In this document: in pieces, positions 33,298 to 42,277 of the stretch
Numbering within the stretch: the stretch's first letter is position 1
Layout of the letters: each line of letters begins with the position of its first letter
IMG/VR virus record: IMGVR_UViG_3300008120_000061
Location: 1-64,000 of that record
Direction: 5' to 3' (one strand)
Length of the DNA stretch: 64,000 nt
Source: a virus
The notes under the pieces: generated by a model
Seen by the model: the letters and a program-made list of their open reading frames with translations, nothing else
Told to the model about the DNA's origin: nothing
Database searches by the model: none
Position numbers and translations under genes: made by a program

Positions 33298-35852
33298 ATA
33301 AAAAGTATTTTTACTTAAATAACAAACTAGTTCCTTTTATCGCTGGAGGAGTAGAATCAGTAGGTTCCACTCTTACAGTAGATTTTGATGGTAGTTTTAG
33401 CTATAACCCTAATACCTCTAAAAGTACAGATATACTTTATATGCAATTAGCTCTGGGTGAAGGTCCTATTTACAGAATTAATCCTAACGGCCCGCAAGAT
33501 ATAGAAATTGACGGTAAGTATATAGATGATCTAGTAGACTTTGCTACCAACAACACCAGACCAGAAATATTTGCAGCAAGATACGCTACTGGTACAGCTA
33601 CACAAACAGCTATGCCTTCTTTTTCAGAAGATATTGTAACTCCTGTTAGATTTGTAAGTCCAGTAATATTAAAAAGCGGTATATCAACCTTTGCTGGTAC
33701 TTCAGCACCGCCTTCTACCAATATACTATTTTATCCTTCTAATTCATCTGAAGGACTAACCCCAATAGACTCTATTAAGGTAAAATTTAATGTACTAGGT
33801 CTAAGAACTGAATTCAATGGTGGTAATGAGCCAGCTCAACTATCAGTCGTAGGGTTAATTCATGATTTTGCAGAAACCTCAAACTTAAATAATTATATAG
33901 TCGGCAGTGGTTTGTTAATAAATAGTATTGTTAATGATAGTATGGCTGCTGAGTTAGAACTTAAAATACCAGAAAATAAACGTTCTAACGATGGTTACAA
34001 TATATCTATTCTTAAGCTATCAGAAGATATAGCAGAAACAGGGTATGTATCTGAAGTTGAAGTTATAGGTTTTGACGAGATAAGAAAGCAAATTCACTCA
34101 TACCCAAAAACTGCTATAGCAGGATACGCAGTTAAATCTTCAGACTTTAGAACAGAATCTCTTCCTATTTATACTAGCTTAGTTAAAGGTATGATTGTAG
34201 ATGTACCCTCTAATTATAATCAACCTATTTTAGCTAGTGGAGAAGTAGACTGGAGACAAATTGAAGTTCCTAGCACAGGGGCATTTAGTGCTGCAGTGTC
34301 AGGATACAGATTACAAAAAACTGGATCTCAGTTGTTAACATCACCAGATATTAATATTTATGATGGTATATGGGATGGAACTTATAAAAAAGACTGGACT
34401 GAAAATAGAGTATGGATAATTAGACACCTACTAGTTAATATACTAGGAGTCCCAGAATCTTCTATAGATAAGTATAATTTTTATAACGCAGCACAATATG
34501 TAGATGCTGTAGACTCTCATACAGGTAATTTTGTAGGCGTAACTGGCTTTTCTGATGGATCTTTTAGATATAAACCTAATGGGTATCAAACTGAAATAGA
34601 GAATGCGCTATTAGGTCTTCCAGAAGGTACTGAAATTAAAGAAAGACGTTTTGTATGCGGATTATCTATTACAGACGAAACACCTGTTATAGATATTATA
34701 ACTTCTTTAGCAGCCAGTATGAGAGCTGTATTTAGTAACACAGGTAATAAGATTAGACTTATTGTAGATAAAGCAAATTCTCTACCAGTAGCTTTATTTA
34801 ATGAGACTAATATTGAAGCTGGTTCGTTAAAAATATCTGGGGTTAGATCAGAAGACGTGCCTACAGGGGTTGAAGTATCTTATATAGACTTTTTAAATCA
34901 TTTTGAGAAGGAAACTGTAGTTCTTGATAGCTCTGAAGTTTCTGAATTTGAAGAGACTAATAGAATATCTATAGATGTATCTGGTTGCACTAGAAAAAGT
35001 GAAGCCTTAAGATTTGCTCAATACGCATTAGATTCTGCTAGAAAGCTTAAAAGAAAAATGCAGTTTACTGCTTTTGCTGATGCGTCTGATTTAGAAGTTG
35101 GAGATATTATTGCTGTATCTCATACTATTTCTGGAGTATCTTACGGGTATGGCGGTTTAGTTTTAGCTAACTCAGCTGTAGCTTCTTCTAATGCTTATCT
35201 AGAGCATATTACAAGCCCTGCCATATCTGATAGTGTATTTACTGCAAACACTAATCCTATAGTGCTTAAAATATTTAAACAAGTTAGCAATAACTTAGAT
35301 TATTATATTGTAAATAATAGTTCTTATAACTTAGTGGAAACAGGTAATACTTCATCTGGAATAGACTTAATAGATGTTAATATAGTTAGTAAACTTAATA
35401 TGTTAACTAAAACTTTTGAGGCTAATACTGCTTTTTCAACTATAACAGCTCCTACTAGGGGCGATCTATGGGCACTGGGAGAAATAGACCCATCTAATAT
35501 TTATAATGATAGTAGCTTTAAATTATTCAGAGTAGAATCTATAAGTATAAGTAATGATGGCAAGACTTCTTTAGTTGTAACAGAATATAACTCTTCTGTA
35601 ATAGCTGACTCAGATTTAGCAGCTAAGAATGTAATAACTCAAAGAAGAAGTAATTTAAACTACGTTACTCCGCCACCACCACTACTTTCTTTAAGGTCTA
35701 TACCCTCAAAAACTAATGAGGGTGTAATAAATTACAACTTACTTCTCAATGCATTAGTAAACACTACTAATTATAATGTTCCAACAACGACTGTAGTAAG
35801 TTATGGTACTATAGCTGTGGTCATAGAAATTGGCTCTTTTCAGATTATATAG
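33294..35852 (+). CDS. Central tail tip protein, J-like N-terminal part
   Basis: 852 residues. Motifs shared with lambda gpJ and other central fibre/hub proteins are LALGEGPIYRI near residue 52, DGIWDGTYKKDWTENRVWIIRHLLVN (about 360-385), VIDIITSLAASMRAVFSNTGNKIRL (about 463-487) and LRFAQYALDSARKLKRKMQF (about 567-586), then LEVGDIIAVSHT. It forms the trimeric plug and tip of the tail and contacts the receptor. Lambda gpJ is a single 1,132-residue protein; here the FN3-like C-terminal section seems to be on the next gene. The C-terminus of this protein is hydrophobic (TIAVVIEIGSFQII). Confidence 0.82.
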   Translation: MNKKYFYLNNKLVPFIAGGVESVGSTLTVDFDGSFSYNPNTSKSTDILYMQLALGEGPIYRINPNGPQDIEIDGKYIDDLVDFATNNTRPEIFAARYATGTATQTAMPSFSEDIVTPVRFVSPVILKSGISTFAGTSAPPSTNILFYPSNSSEGLTPIDSIKVKFNVLGLRTEFNGGNEPAQLSVVGLIHDFAETSNLNNYIVGSGLLINSIVNDSMAAELELKIPENKRSNDGYNISILKLSEDIAETGYVSEVEVIGFDEIRKQIHSYPKTAIAGYAVKSSDFRTESLPIYTSLVKGMIVDVPSNYNQPILASGEVDWRQIEVPSTGAFSAAVSGYRLQKTGSQLLTSPDINIYDGIWDGTYKKDWTENRVWIIRHLLVNILGVPESSIDKYNFYNAAQYVDAVDSHTGNFVGVTGFSDGSFRYKPNGYQTEIENALLGLPEGTEIKERRFVCGLSITDETPVIDIITSLAASMRAVFSNTGNKIRLIVDKANSLPVALFNETNIEAGSLKISGVRSEDVPTGVEVSYIDFLNHFEKETVVLDSSEVSEFEETNRISIDVSGCTRKSEALRFAQYALDSARKLKRKMQFTAFADASDLEVGDIIAVSHTISGVSYGYGGLVLANSAVASSNAYLEHITSPAISDSVFTANTNPIVLKIFKQVSNNLDYYIVNNSSYNLVETGNTSSGIDLIDVNIVSKLNMLTKTFEANTAFSTITAPTRGDLWALGEIDPSNIYNDSSFKLFRVESISISNDGKTSLVVTEYNSSVIADSDLAAKNVITQRRSNLNYVTPPPPLLSLRSIPSKTNEGVINYNLLLNALVNTTNYNVPTTTVVSYGTIAVVIEIGSFQII

Positions 35853-35862
35853 GAGTATAAAT

Positions 35863-38800
35863 ATGGCTATATATAAAATTAACACAAGCAATACTAGTTT
35901 TTTAACTACAGGAGAGGAACTTGTTTACGCAGGTAAAAATGGGTTTACTACAACTTTAGGGGCTATTCCAGTTCTGTGCAATTCTTATACGGCTAATGCT
36001 TCTAGTATTGTTCTTAGTGTACCTAATATACATCTACTTCAAGATGATAACTATGCTACTCATATTTTAGCGGTTCCAGCTTTAGAGGGTATAGCCACTA
36101 CATACATTAAAGCTCCTATACTACAGTATGCTGTCAGCACAATTCAAGAAGGTTCTGTAGGATTTACAAATCAAGACTCTACTATAAGTTTAGATATTAA
36201 AAACTATAATATAACTGCAAATACTATAACAGTTTCTAACAAGCCTTATGGGGAATCTTCCCTTGTTAGTACAATATTACCTACACCTCCTTTTTATATT
36301 ACTGCTTATCAAACTCTTACTACTAATAATTTTTCAAATAGAACAGCTTATATATCTGGATCTACTAGGCCAATTAAAAGAACAAATAATGTAGAAGGGG
36401 TAACAGGTACATATTCTGCCAATCTAGGAATAACTCCTAGAAGTAGAAATACTATTAAAGTTTATTTAGATGATAATCAAACTGATAACTTCAATCTTGT
36501 AAATGATAACGTAAGTATATCACTCGATGGTACTACTAGTGAAATAAAAACTGTAGTAGAGCTATACACTGTACCAGCTATAGAATTAAAGGATTTAGTA
36601 TCTCTAACTGTTTTTAATAACTTATATTCAGTTACTAATACTAGCTATATTAGTAATGATGCGTTATACAATGCCAACTTAACTAATAACAACTTTTATA
36701 AAATTAAATTTAATAGAGAATTTTCAGCTAACGTAGGTGGGCTATATCTATTAAATGTGAGCCCTGATTTAACAGGTACTGTAGGTAATTTAACTTCTAA
36801 CTCTTTTACTGTAGACTCTTCTTCCGCTTATCCTTACTCTTATAGTTTATCCAATAATAATATTTACTATCTATATCAGAAAAGCAAAGTTAGATATACT
36901 ACTGCAAGACTTGATGAATTTGGTAGATTACAGGGCACACAACCAGCTACATATATAGTAGAAGCTACTAATATAAATAGATATAACAGATCTAGCAATT
37001 CTATAAGAAAAGTTATAGAGGTAGAACCACTAAACGCTTCCAAAATAGGTAATATAACCATAACAGAATCTATTGTTATAGATACTTCTGGCGGTGCGTC
37101 TATTAATATAACTGCAACATTCCCAACAATACTTGGGAGAGATATAACATCTTATGAGATTAAATATAGAGTTACTTCAGCAGAGGGTGAGGTACTTCCT
37201 GGCGGTATAGCTTCTATACCTCACGACGAATCTATTACTAATATTTCTTATACTATAAATGGACTTCCTAGAGGCAGAACAGCTGGTGGTAACACTGTAG
37301 AAATAACTATAACTCCAATGATTGGATTGTTTAGAGGATTTCCTAAAAGAGTAACTCATTTTATTATAGGTAAACAAGGCAGACCTTCTGGAGTTCAAAA
37401 TCTAAATGTAGCCCAACAAGGACTTTTCTTACTATTCTCTTGGCAGTTCCAGTTAACTACAGAAGGGTACATTCTAGATCTAGATACCAAAGAAGTTGAA
37501 ATTAGGCAATATCCAGGTTTAGTAGATGTAACTTCTACACAGTCTATAGCCGCAGCGTGGGGTTTTTCTATTGTGGTAGCTAGAGTAGCTTTCCCTAATA
37601 CTTCTTATACCCTACCTATTAGTAGCTTTGGACCTTATACTTATCTACTTAGAGTTAGAGATACTAGCGATATAGAAAGTATTGATATTGGAGCTTCAGC
37701 TCTTAGCACTGTTAGACCTTCTACTGTTAGAGTTATCAAATCTTACAATGAAGCAGATCCTTCTACTTCCTATATCACCCAAGATAATGTATCATTCCCT
37801 ACTTCCAATGATTATCCAGAGTTGTCTTTTACTAGTTTTAGTGAATCAATTAATGGTGGCTTAGTTTTAAGTGATAGTTCAAATACAGATAATGCTAATG
37901 GCAGTGCTACAGGATTTTCTCTGTACAGTAATACAAGCTACCTAACTACGTCTACTAATGATTTTACAGAATATATAACCCCTATCAGAGATATGGGCGA
38001 AGTTGTAAGGGCTACTGTTAGAATAGCTCCTATTATAGCCGCGTCAACTCCTGGTATTACATATGGAACATTTTTTACCACTGTAGTATCTGGAGTTACT
38101 GATTTTCATGGTTCTGCAGGGTTATCACCTAGTGCTAATGTATTAGTAGATAACGCTTTTGGAGGCATAGGCTCTATACTAGGATTCAATAATGCTCAAG
38201 CAGCGCCTGTAACCTATAGTAGTACTCAAAAAACTCTTGTAAGTGGCAGTGCTTTGGGAAATGTCTATGCTATACGAAATGTAGGTCAATTTACTGATGA
38301 TGTGTCTAACGCTAATAGTTTTGCACTAATAGCAGGAGTTATTAATGCTAATGCTATAGCATTAGGCGAAGTATACTTTGCCAATGGCAGGCCTTCAGGA
38401 TCTAATAGTTTTGGTAATGTTACTATAGCAGGTAATTCATATGCTTTAATTAACTTATTGCAGTACGGAGATCCAGAAGCTACTGTTACATTCTTAGGCG
38501 AAGAAAGAAGCATATTACAAAACGTTTTTGTTAGATATGCAACTTCTAACGTATACTATGCTGCCAATGCTAATGGTGTTGTGGGATACCCAGGTCACGG
38601 TAATGTAAATGGCAATACTTTTACTGGTGCCGCTAATAATGTTGAATTTGGTTGGAAAAATTATGTTCCTGGTGCTTCTGATTTTCAATATTTCCAAATA
38701 AAACTTCAATTAATTAACTCAGAACCTGAGCAAGCTGAACTCATACTACAAGATCTAAAATATGAAGTAGATACTGAGCAAAAAACTATTAGACAAAAAC

Positions 38801-39018
38801 TTCAGATTACGTCAGTAGCGGGAGTAGTGTTTGACTATTCTTATGCTAATTTTTATGAAATACCTGAAATATCTGCTATAGTAGTTGATTCAGCTATATC
38901 ACAATTCGCTCAAGTTTATGACGTAACAAAAACAAGTTGCAATATTAAAGCTCTAATTTCATCAAATGGAAACTTTAGTGATAATGCTACAATCAGCGTT
39001 ATGGCTGTAGGAGGATAA
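35863..39018 (+). CDS. Tail tip/central fibre protein with FN3-like domains (J C-terminal-like)
   Basis: 1,051 residues from ATG 35863, with AGGAG (35851-35855) 7 nt upstream; an earlier in-frame codon at 35830 lies within the J-like gene. The first ~330 residues are strand-rich and Asn/Ser/Thr-rich. From about 410 on, fibronectin-type-III-like strands appear (ASINITATFPTILGRDITSYEIKYR, NISYTINGLPRG, GVQNLNVAQQGLFLLFSWQF). This is the region that follows the hub domain in lambda gpJ. Residues ~650-1050 are Gly/Ser/Asn-rich beta sequence that may hold the receptor site. It is directly downstream of the J-like gene and ends at the spanin gene start. Confidence 0.65.
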   Translation: MAIYKINTSNTSFLTTGEELVYAGKNGFTTTLGAIPVLCNSYTANASSIVLSVPNIHLLQDDNYATHILAVPALEGIATTYIKAPILQYAVSTIQEGSVGFTNQDSTISLDIKNYNITANTITVSNKPYGESSLVSTILPTPPFYITAYQTLTTNNFSNRTAYISGSTRPIKRTNNVEGVTGTYSANLGITPRSRNTIKVYLDDNQTDNFNLVNDNVSISLDGTTSEIKTVVELYTVPAIELKDLVSLTVFNNLYSVTNTSYISNDALYNANLTNNNFYKIKFNREFSANVGGLYLLNVSPDLTGTVGNLTSNSFTVDSSSAYPYSYSLSNNNIYYLYQKSKVRYTTARLDEFGRLQGTQPATYIVEATNINRYNRSSNSIRKVIEVEPLNASKIGNITITESIVIDTSGGASINITATFPTILGRDITSYEIKYRVTSAEGEVLPGGIASIPHDESITNISYTINGLPRGRTAGGNTVEITITPMIGLFRGFPKRVTHFIIGKQGRPSGVQNLNVAQQGLFLLFSWQFQLTTEGYILDLDTKEVEIRQYPGLVDVTSTQSIAAAWGFSIVVARVAFPNTSYTLPISSFGPYTYLLRVRDTSDIESIDIGASALSTVRPSTVRVIKSYNEADPSTSYITQDNVSFPTSNDYPELSFTSFSESINGGLVLSDSSNTDNANGSATGFSLYSNTSYLTTSTNDFTEYITPIRDMGEVVRATVRIAPIIAASTPGITYGTFFTTVVSGVTDFHGSAGLSPSANVLVDNAFGGIGSILGFNNAQAAPVTYSSTQKTLVSGSALGNVYAIRNVGQFTDDVSNANSFALIAGVINANAIALGEVYFANGRPSGSNSFGNVTIAGNSYALINLLQYGDPEATVTFLGEERSILQNVFVRYATSNVYYAANANGVVGYPGHGNVNGNTFTGAANNVEFGWKNYVPGASDFQYFQIKLQLINSEPEQAELILQDLKYEVDTEQKTIRQKLQITSVAGVVFDYSYANFYEIPEISAIVVDSAISQFAQVYDVTKTSCNIKALISSNGNFSDNATISVMAVGG

Positions 39019-39378
39019 ATGAATAAAATTATATTATACGCTATAATAGTATCTGCTGCTGTAGGGTACTTTATTTATACTCAAACTCGTATGCAATCAC
39101 TAGTAAAAACCAATGCTAATTTATCTACAAGTCTAGAGGCTAGTGAAAGCAATATGAATAATTATAAAGAAGCTATAGACAGACAACAAAAGCTACTAGG
39201 CGAAGTAAGCACAGCTAAAGCTGCGGCTGAACAGCAAGCAAAAGACGCACTAAAAGCTATGGAAGAAAATAATTTAGGATACTTAAGTGAGCAAAAACCT
39301 GAATTAATAGAAAAAGCAATAAATAGAGGTACTAAGAATGTATTTAAAGAAATTGAAACTATTACTGGCGGTCAGTAG
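39019..39378 (+). CDS. Inner-membrane spanin (Rz-like)
   Basis: 119 residues. An N-terminal membrane anchor (about residues 4-21, IILYAIIVSAAVGYFIY) is followed by a periplasmic coiled coil (ANLSTSLEASESNMNNYKEAID, LLGEVSTAKAAAEQQAKDALKAM). This is the i-spanin layout. With the outer-membrane lipoprotein encoded in the overlapping next frame it would fuse inner and outer membranes in the last step of lysis. It starts 1 nt after the tail-tip stop, so lysis genes are read as part of the late operon. No endolysin or holin is recognisable beside it. Confidence 0.82.
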   Translation: MNKIILYAIIVSAAVGYFIYTQTRMQSLVKTNANLSTSLEASESNMNNYKEAIDRQQKLLGEVSTAKAAAEQQAKDALKAMEENNLGYLSEQKPELIEKAINRGTKNVFKEIETITGGQ

Positions 39379-39673
39379 TACTATACTGTTAGCTGGATGT
39401 GTTGGCGGGTCAGAGCCTCCTAAGGTTTTACCAGTACCTGACGCTCCACCAATAATAGCACCAGAAAAACCCAGAGCAGTAACTACTAAACCCGTAAGCT
39501 TTTTAGTTATAACACAAAATAACTTAGACAAATTAAAAAGTGAGCCAGTGTGGTATGCTATTACTCCTGGCAGTTATGAAAACTTAGCTTTTAACACCCA
39601 AGAAATGCTAAGATTTATTAAGCAGCAAAAAACTATTATACAATATTACGAAGGCGCTACTGCACCAAAATAA
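39338..39673 (+). CDS. Outer-membrane spanin lipoprotein (Rz1-like)
   Basis: 111 residues. Basic start KKLK, hydrophobic core, and lipobox LLAGC with the lipidated Cys at position 21, so it is a lipoprotein. The region after it is Pro-rich (SEPPKVLPVPDAPPIIAPEKP), as in o-spanins, followed by ~65 residues ending QQKTIIQYYEG. The first 41 nt overlap the i-spanin gene in another frame, the typical overlapped Rz/Rz1 arrangement. Its lipoprotein signal implies a Gram-negative host. Confidence 0.82.
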   Translation: MYLKKLKLLLAVSSTILLAGCVGGSEPPKVLPVPDAPPIIAPEKPRAVTTKPVSFLVITQNNLDKLKSEPVWYAITPGSYENLAFNTQEMLRFIKQQKTIIQYYEGATAPK

Positions 39674-39688
39674 TTGTAAAAAATTAAA

Positions 39689-39716
39689 TTGACTTAGATA
39701 TTCGATATGCTATAAT
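39689..39716 (+). promoter_or_regulatory. Sigma70-type promoter ahead of two small late genes
   Basis: TTGACT (39689-39694), 16-bp spacer, TATAAT (39711-39716), in the 65-bp gap after the o-spanin gene. It is followed by the AAGGAG ribosome site (39725-39730) of the next gene. Confidence 0.7.
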
Positions 39717-39738
39717 GTATATATAAGGAGTAAATCCG

Positions 39739-39936
39739 ATGATTAAAAAGAAAAATCTTATATTTCTGCCTAATACTGGTGACGAGCAATATTACCCTGT
39801 TGATAAACAAGGAGTAGATGAAACGTTACTTAAATTATCAAGCGCAGATCACCCAAATGTCAATTCTCTAGACTACATACCTGTTAGACATGAGAGTAGA
39901 GGCATGATACCTATAAAAAATAAACCAAAACGCTAA
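39739..39936 (+). CDS. Small basic hypothetical protein
   Basis: 65 residues, KKK near the N-terminus and KNKPKR at the C-terminus, no membrane segment. It has its own consensus promoter and a strong AAGGAG site 8 nt before the ATG, so it is probably well expressed. No family recognised. It is followed 14 nt later by another small gene with GGAG, and the two end at the convergent terminator. Confidence 0.6.
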   Translation: MIKKKNLIFLPNTGDEQYYPVDKQGVDETLLKLSSADHPNVNSLDYIPVRHESRGMIPIKNKPKR

Positions 39937-39950
39937 TTAGGAGATAACAT

Positions 39951-40271
39951 ATGGCAAAATTGCAAAATATGGCTGGCGCAGATAATACTATTTCTGGAAA
40001 CCCATCTGAGTACTACACTCAGGCTTCTGGTGAGGGACTAGTTAGTCCTATTATCGCTCCAATGCCAACAGCTGGCGGAACACCTGCGATGCGCGGAGTT
40101 AAGGTAAACTATCCAAACTCTAATGAAGCCGGAATTCGTGGTTCTATCAATGATGGAGCAACTGTATCTGGTGGAGTAAAGGGTAAGAAAGTAACTTCAG
40201 GAGCTCCTATGAGACACCCTGTAAACGGTACTAATCCAGCAAAGCCTGTTCAACGCAAAGGCAAAAGATAA
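39951..40271 (+). CDS. Small Gly/Pro-rich hypothetical protein, last gene of the + strand block
   Basis: 106 residues with low-complexity Gly, Ser, Pro and Asn content (APMPTAGGTPAMRG, VSGGVKGKKV) and a basic end (PVQRKGKR). It has a clear GGAG ribosome site and GC-richer codons similar to the capsid and tube genes. This suggests an abundant, perhaps virion-associated, protein. No family recognised. Its stop is 8 nt before the bidirectional terminator. Confidence 0.6.
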   Translation: MAKLQNMAGADNTISGNPSEYYTQASGEGLVSPIIAPMPTAGGTPAMRGVKVNYPNSNEAGIRGSINDGATVSGGVKGKKVTSGAPMRHPVNGTNPAKPVQRKGKR

Positions 40272-40274
40272 AAT

Positions 40275-40302
40275 AAAAACCCCGGAATTTCCGGGGTTTT
40301 TT
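40275..40302. terminator. Bidirectional intrinsic terminator between the + and - blocks
   Basis: Stem CCCCGGA / TCCGGGG (7 bp, 3-nt loop; 40280-40296) flanked by an A-run on the left and six T on the right. It therefore works as a U-run terminator read from either side. It sits exactly between the last + strand stop (40271) and the last - strand stop (40304). Confidence 0.92.
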
Positions 40303-40303
40303 A

Positions 40304-40654
40304 TTAGAACTTCTCTCGCTCAGAAAAGAACCAACATTTATAGTAGTTTTCTAATTCCGCATAACTACCAAAATACGCTGCTCCTTTAAATATCGAGGGA
40401 GATTTTTTAGTTTGATACTGGACGATTAGTCTGCGCTGCCATTCAGGATTAAGTATTACCGGTTTAACACTTTCTTTATGTTCTCTTAGTAGCTCTATAG
40501 CTTTAGCAGTCCAAGGGCAGTTTTCAATGCCAATAACTGTCCATACAGCAGTATCATCTACGTTTCTAATTCTTTCTTCTTTTAGTTCCTGTTTAACTAC
40601 AGGTTTAGCCGTTACATTAGTTGTAGCGGTTTTTGTATTTGCACTAGTTGTCAT
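40304..40654 (-). CDS. Glutaredoxin/thioredoxin-fold protein with CPWT motif
   Basis: 116 residues. After a ~35-residue polar, Thr/Lys-rich N-terminal tail, the fold begins with WTVIGIENCPWTAKAIELL. This is a glutaredoxin-like strand-CPWT-helix with one Cys (monothiol type) in the active site. A cis-Pro segment KKSPSIF and GSYAELENYY complete the fold. It overlaps the thyX gene by 11 nt. Its role may be redox or Fe-S related, or it may be a second partner of the ribonucleotide reductase. The lack of the second active-site Cys makes a normal dithiol reductase less likely. Confidence 0.68.
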   Translation of the reverse strand: MTTSANTKTATTNVTAKPVVKQELKEERIRNVDDTAVWTVIGIENCPWTAKAIELLREHKESVKPVILNPEWQRRLIVQYQTKKSPSIFKGAAYFGSYAELENYYKCWFFSEREKF

Positions 40655-41351
40655 TTTGTTTTTCCTTATTGTTAATAGTAGTTGCTAAAGGGAAAATTTT
40701 AGAAATAGCTTTACCAATCTCTTTTGCAATTAGCATGTGTTCTTTTTGCGTTCCGTTTGCTGAACGAAGTTCAATGTAATGAATCCACGAACGAATAGTT
40801 CCTTGCATGTATAGACGACTTACAGTATTACCTTCTGGAAGTACCACACGAGCTTGTTCCTTGGCAATTCCAATTTCTGCACTTAAAGCCCAATCATATG
40901 CTTCTTTAGCTGCTTTAATTACTGCCTCTTGTCTACGACGCCACTCTCTATCAATATCTCTATAATATTCTCGAGTTAAATCCAACTCAACTGAATCTTG
41001 ACGATTAGTCGGATGCTGGAGACGCGCTTCACGGATAACAAACGACTCGCCAAGAGCATCAACTTCTTTATATCGCTGGCTAAACTCTTGAAAGGAGAAT
41101 GAACGGTGACGTAACATTTGTCGAGCGATATCGCGAGTAGTTTCAATCTCCATAGTTGCACTAACCATTTCAAAAGGTGACCAGTGCTGATGTTTGATTA
41201 GATATCTTAGCAAACGATCTGAGCTATCAAACTGTTTCTGAAATTGAGGATTTGATACTTTAGCGCAATACGCAATAATATCTTGAATATCCTCAAGCCC
41301 TTCAATTTCGCTTTCGATTGGTTGGCTACATGCAAATAGTTTAACTTTCAT
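40644..41351 (-). CDS. thyX: Flavin-dependent thymidylate synthase ThyX
   Basis: 235 residues. The signature RHR-x7-S lies at 81-91 within RHRSFSFQEFSQRY. Further family residues are SPFEMVSATMEIETTRDIARQ before it, and LPEGNTVSRLYMQGTIRSWIHYIELR near the C-terminus with the Arg/His region for dUMP and FAD. It methylates dUMP to dTMP using methylene-tetrahydrofolate, NADPH and FAD. It lies in a nucleotide-supply group with the ribonucleotide reductase and glutaredoxins. The start is ATG 41351, 2 nt after the exonuclease stop on the same strand. Confidence 0.95.
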   Translation of the reverse strand: MKVKLFACSQPIESEIEGLEDIQDIIAYCAKVSNPQFQKQFDSSDRLLRYLIKHQHWSPFEMVSATMEIETTRDIARQMLRHRSFSFQEFSQRYKEVDALGESFVIREARLQHPTNRQDSVELDLTREYYRDIDREWRRRQEAVIKAAKEAYDWALSAEIGIAKEQARVVLPEGNTVSRLYMQGTIRSWIHYIELRSANGTQKEHMLIAKEIGKAISKIFPLATTINNKEKQNDN

Positions 41352-41353
41352 TA

Positions 41354-42211
41354 TTACCCTTTTACAGCTTTATCCAACATGTCAATAATAAGATCTTGTT
41401 TTTCAACTGATCTCAACACGTCTTCAATATAGTCTAATAGATTAATTAGTTTCTCATTTCTAGTTAGTGTGTCTACGCTTTTGTTTAGATTTTGAATATA
41501 CTTAGCTTTTCCAACAATAGGTAAACTGTTAATCAGATTATCTAGCGTTTTGTATTCTTTTACTAAGGCAATGCTACGCTTAGGACCAATCCCTTCTACC
41601 CCACTAATATTATCGCCAGAATCGCCTTCAATAATTCGAGCCATAGCGTATTCACGAGGTGTTAGTTCAAAATTATCTAGTAAATACTGTAAATCAATCT
41701 CTTTTCTAGAATACATATTAAAAATGCTTACATCTTCTTTAATAAGCTGGTACAAATCCCTATCACTAGAAACAATCCAAGTGTGTGAGTATTTACTATT
41801 AAGATTTTTAGAAAAGTAAGCAATTAGATCGTCTGCTTCAATGCCTTTAAACTTAAAGTGTTCGAATGGCAGAGCGTCAATAGTATCAGATAAACAGTTA
41901 AAGAACTCTGTAAAGCGTTCTTGATCTTCTTCACTACGTTCTACTTTTCTGTTAGCTTTGTATTCTGGAAATAGATTTTTTCTATATGCAGAAGCGCCTG
42001 AGTCAAAACAGCAAATAATGCGTTTAGCTTCATAACTTTTACCAAGGCTAGTAACAGTTCTAATATAATCTTCTGTAAAATTATTATAATTCTTACGTTG
42101 TAAATATCTAAATGCTAGATTTACTCCGTCAATAAGCAATAGATTATTAGCATTTTCTACAGCTTTTTTAGCTTGCGTTAGTTCTGCAAGATCATCCCAA
42201 TTTGTTACCAC
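41354..42211 (-). CDS. 5'-3' exonuclease / flap endonuclease (FEN, T5/T4 RNase H-like)
   Basis: 285 residues. The PIN-like nuclease core has metal-binding acidic residues: D28 (LLLIDGVN), D70 (CCFDSG), E125/D127/D128 (GIEADD), D150/D152 (SSDRD) and D197/D200 (EGDSGDN). The helix-three-turn-helix DNA clamp GVEGIGPKRS (204-213) follows. It removes RNA primers and flaps during phage DNA replication. Pol A at 53403-55649 lacks such a domain, so this gene supplies the missing activity. It is preceded by a promoter-like pair at 42243-42271. Confidence 0.9.
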   Translation of the reverse strand: MVTNWDDLAELTQAKKAVENANNLLLIDGVNLAFRYLQRKNYNNFTEDYIRTVTSLGKSYEAKRIICCFDSGASAYRKNLFPEYKANRKVERSEEDQERFTEFFNCLSDTIDALPFEHFKFKGIEADDLIAYFSKNLNSKYSHTWIVSSDRDLYQLIKEDVSIFNMYSRKEIDLQYLLDNFELTPREYAMARIIEGDSGDNISGVEGIGPKRSIALVKEYKTLDNLINSLPIVGKAKYIQNLNKSVDTLTRNEKLINLLDYIEDVLRSVEKQDLIIDMLDKAVKG

Positions 42212-42242
42212 AATATTCCTCTTAAATTAATTATCATATGTA

Positions 42243-42271
42243 ATATTATCATATAAACTAGCGAGTAGCAA
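42243..42271 (-). promoter_or_regulatory. Sigma70-type promoter ahead of FEN-thyX genes
   Basis: On the minus strand TTGCTA (42271-42266), 17-bp spacer, TAATAT (42248-42243). It lies in the 66-bp gap before the FEN gene. Confidence 0.5.
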
Positions 42272-42277
42272 GAATAA

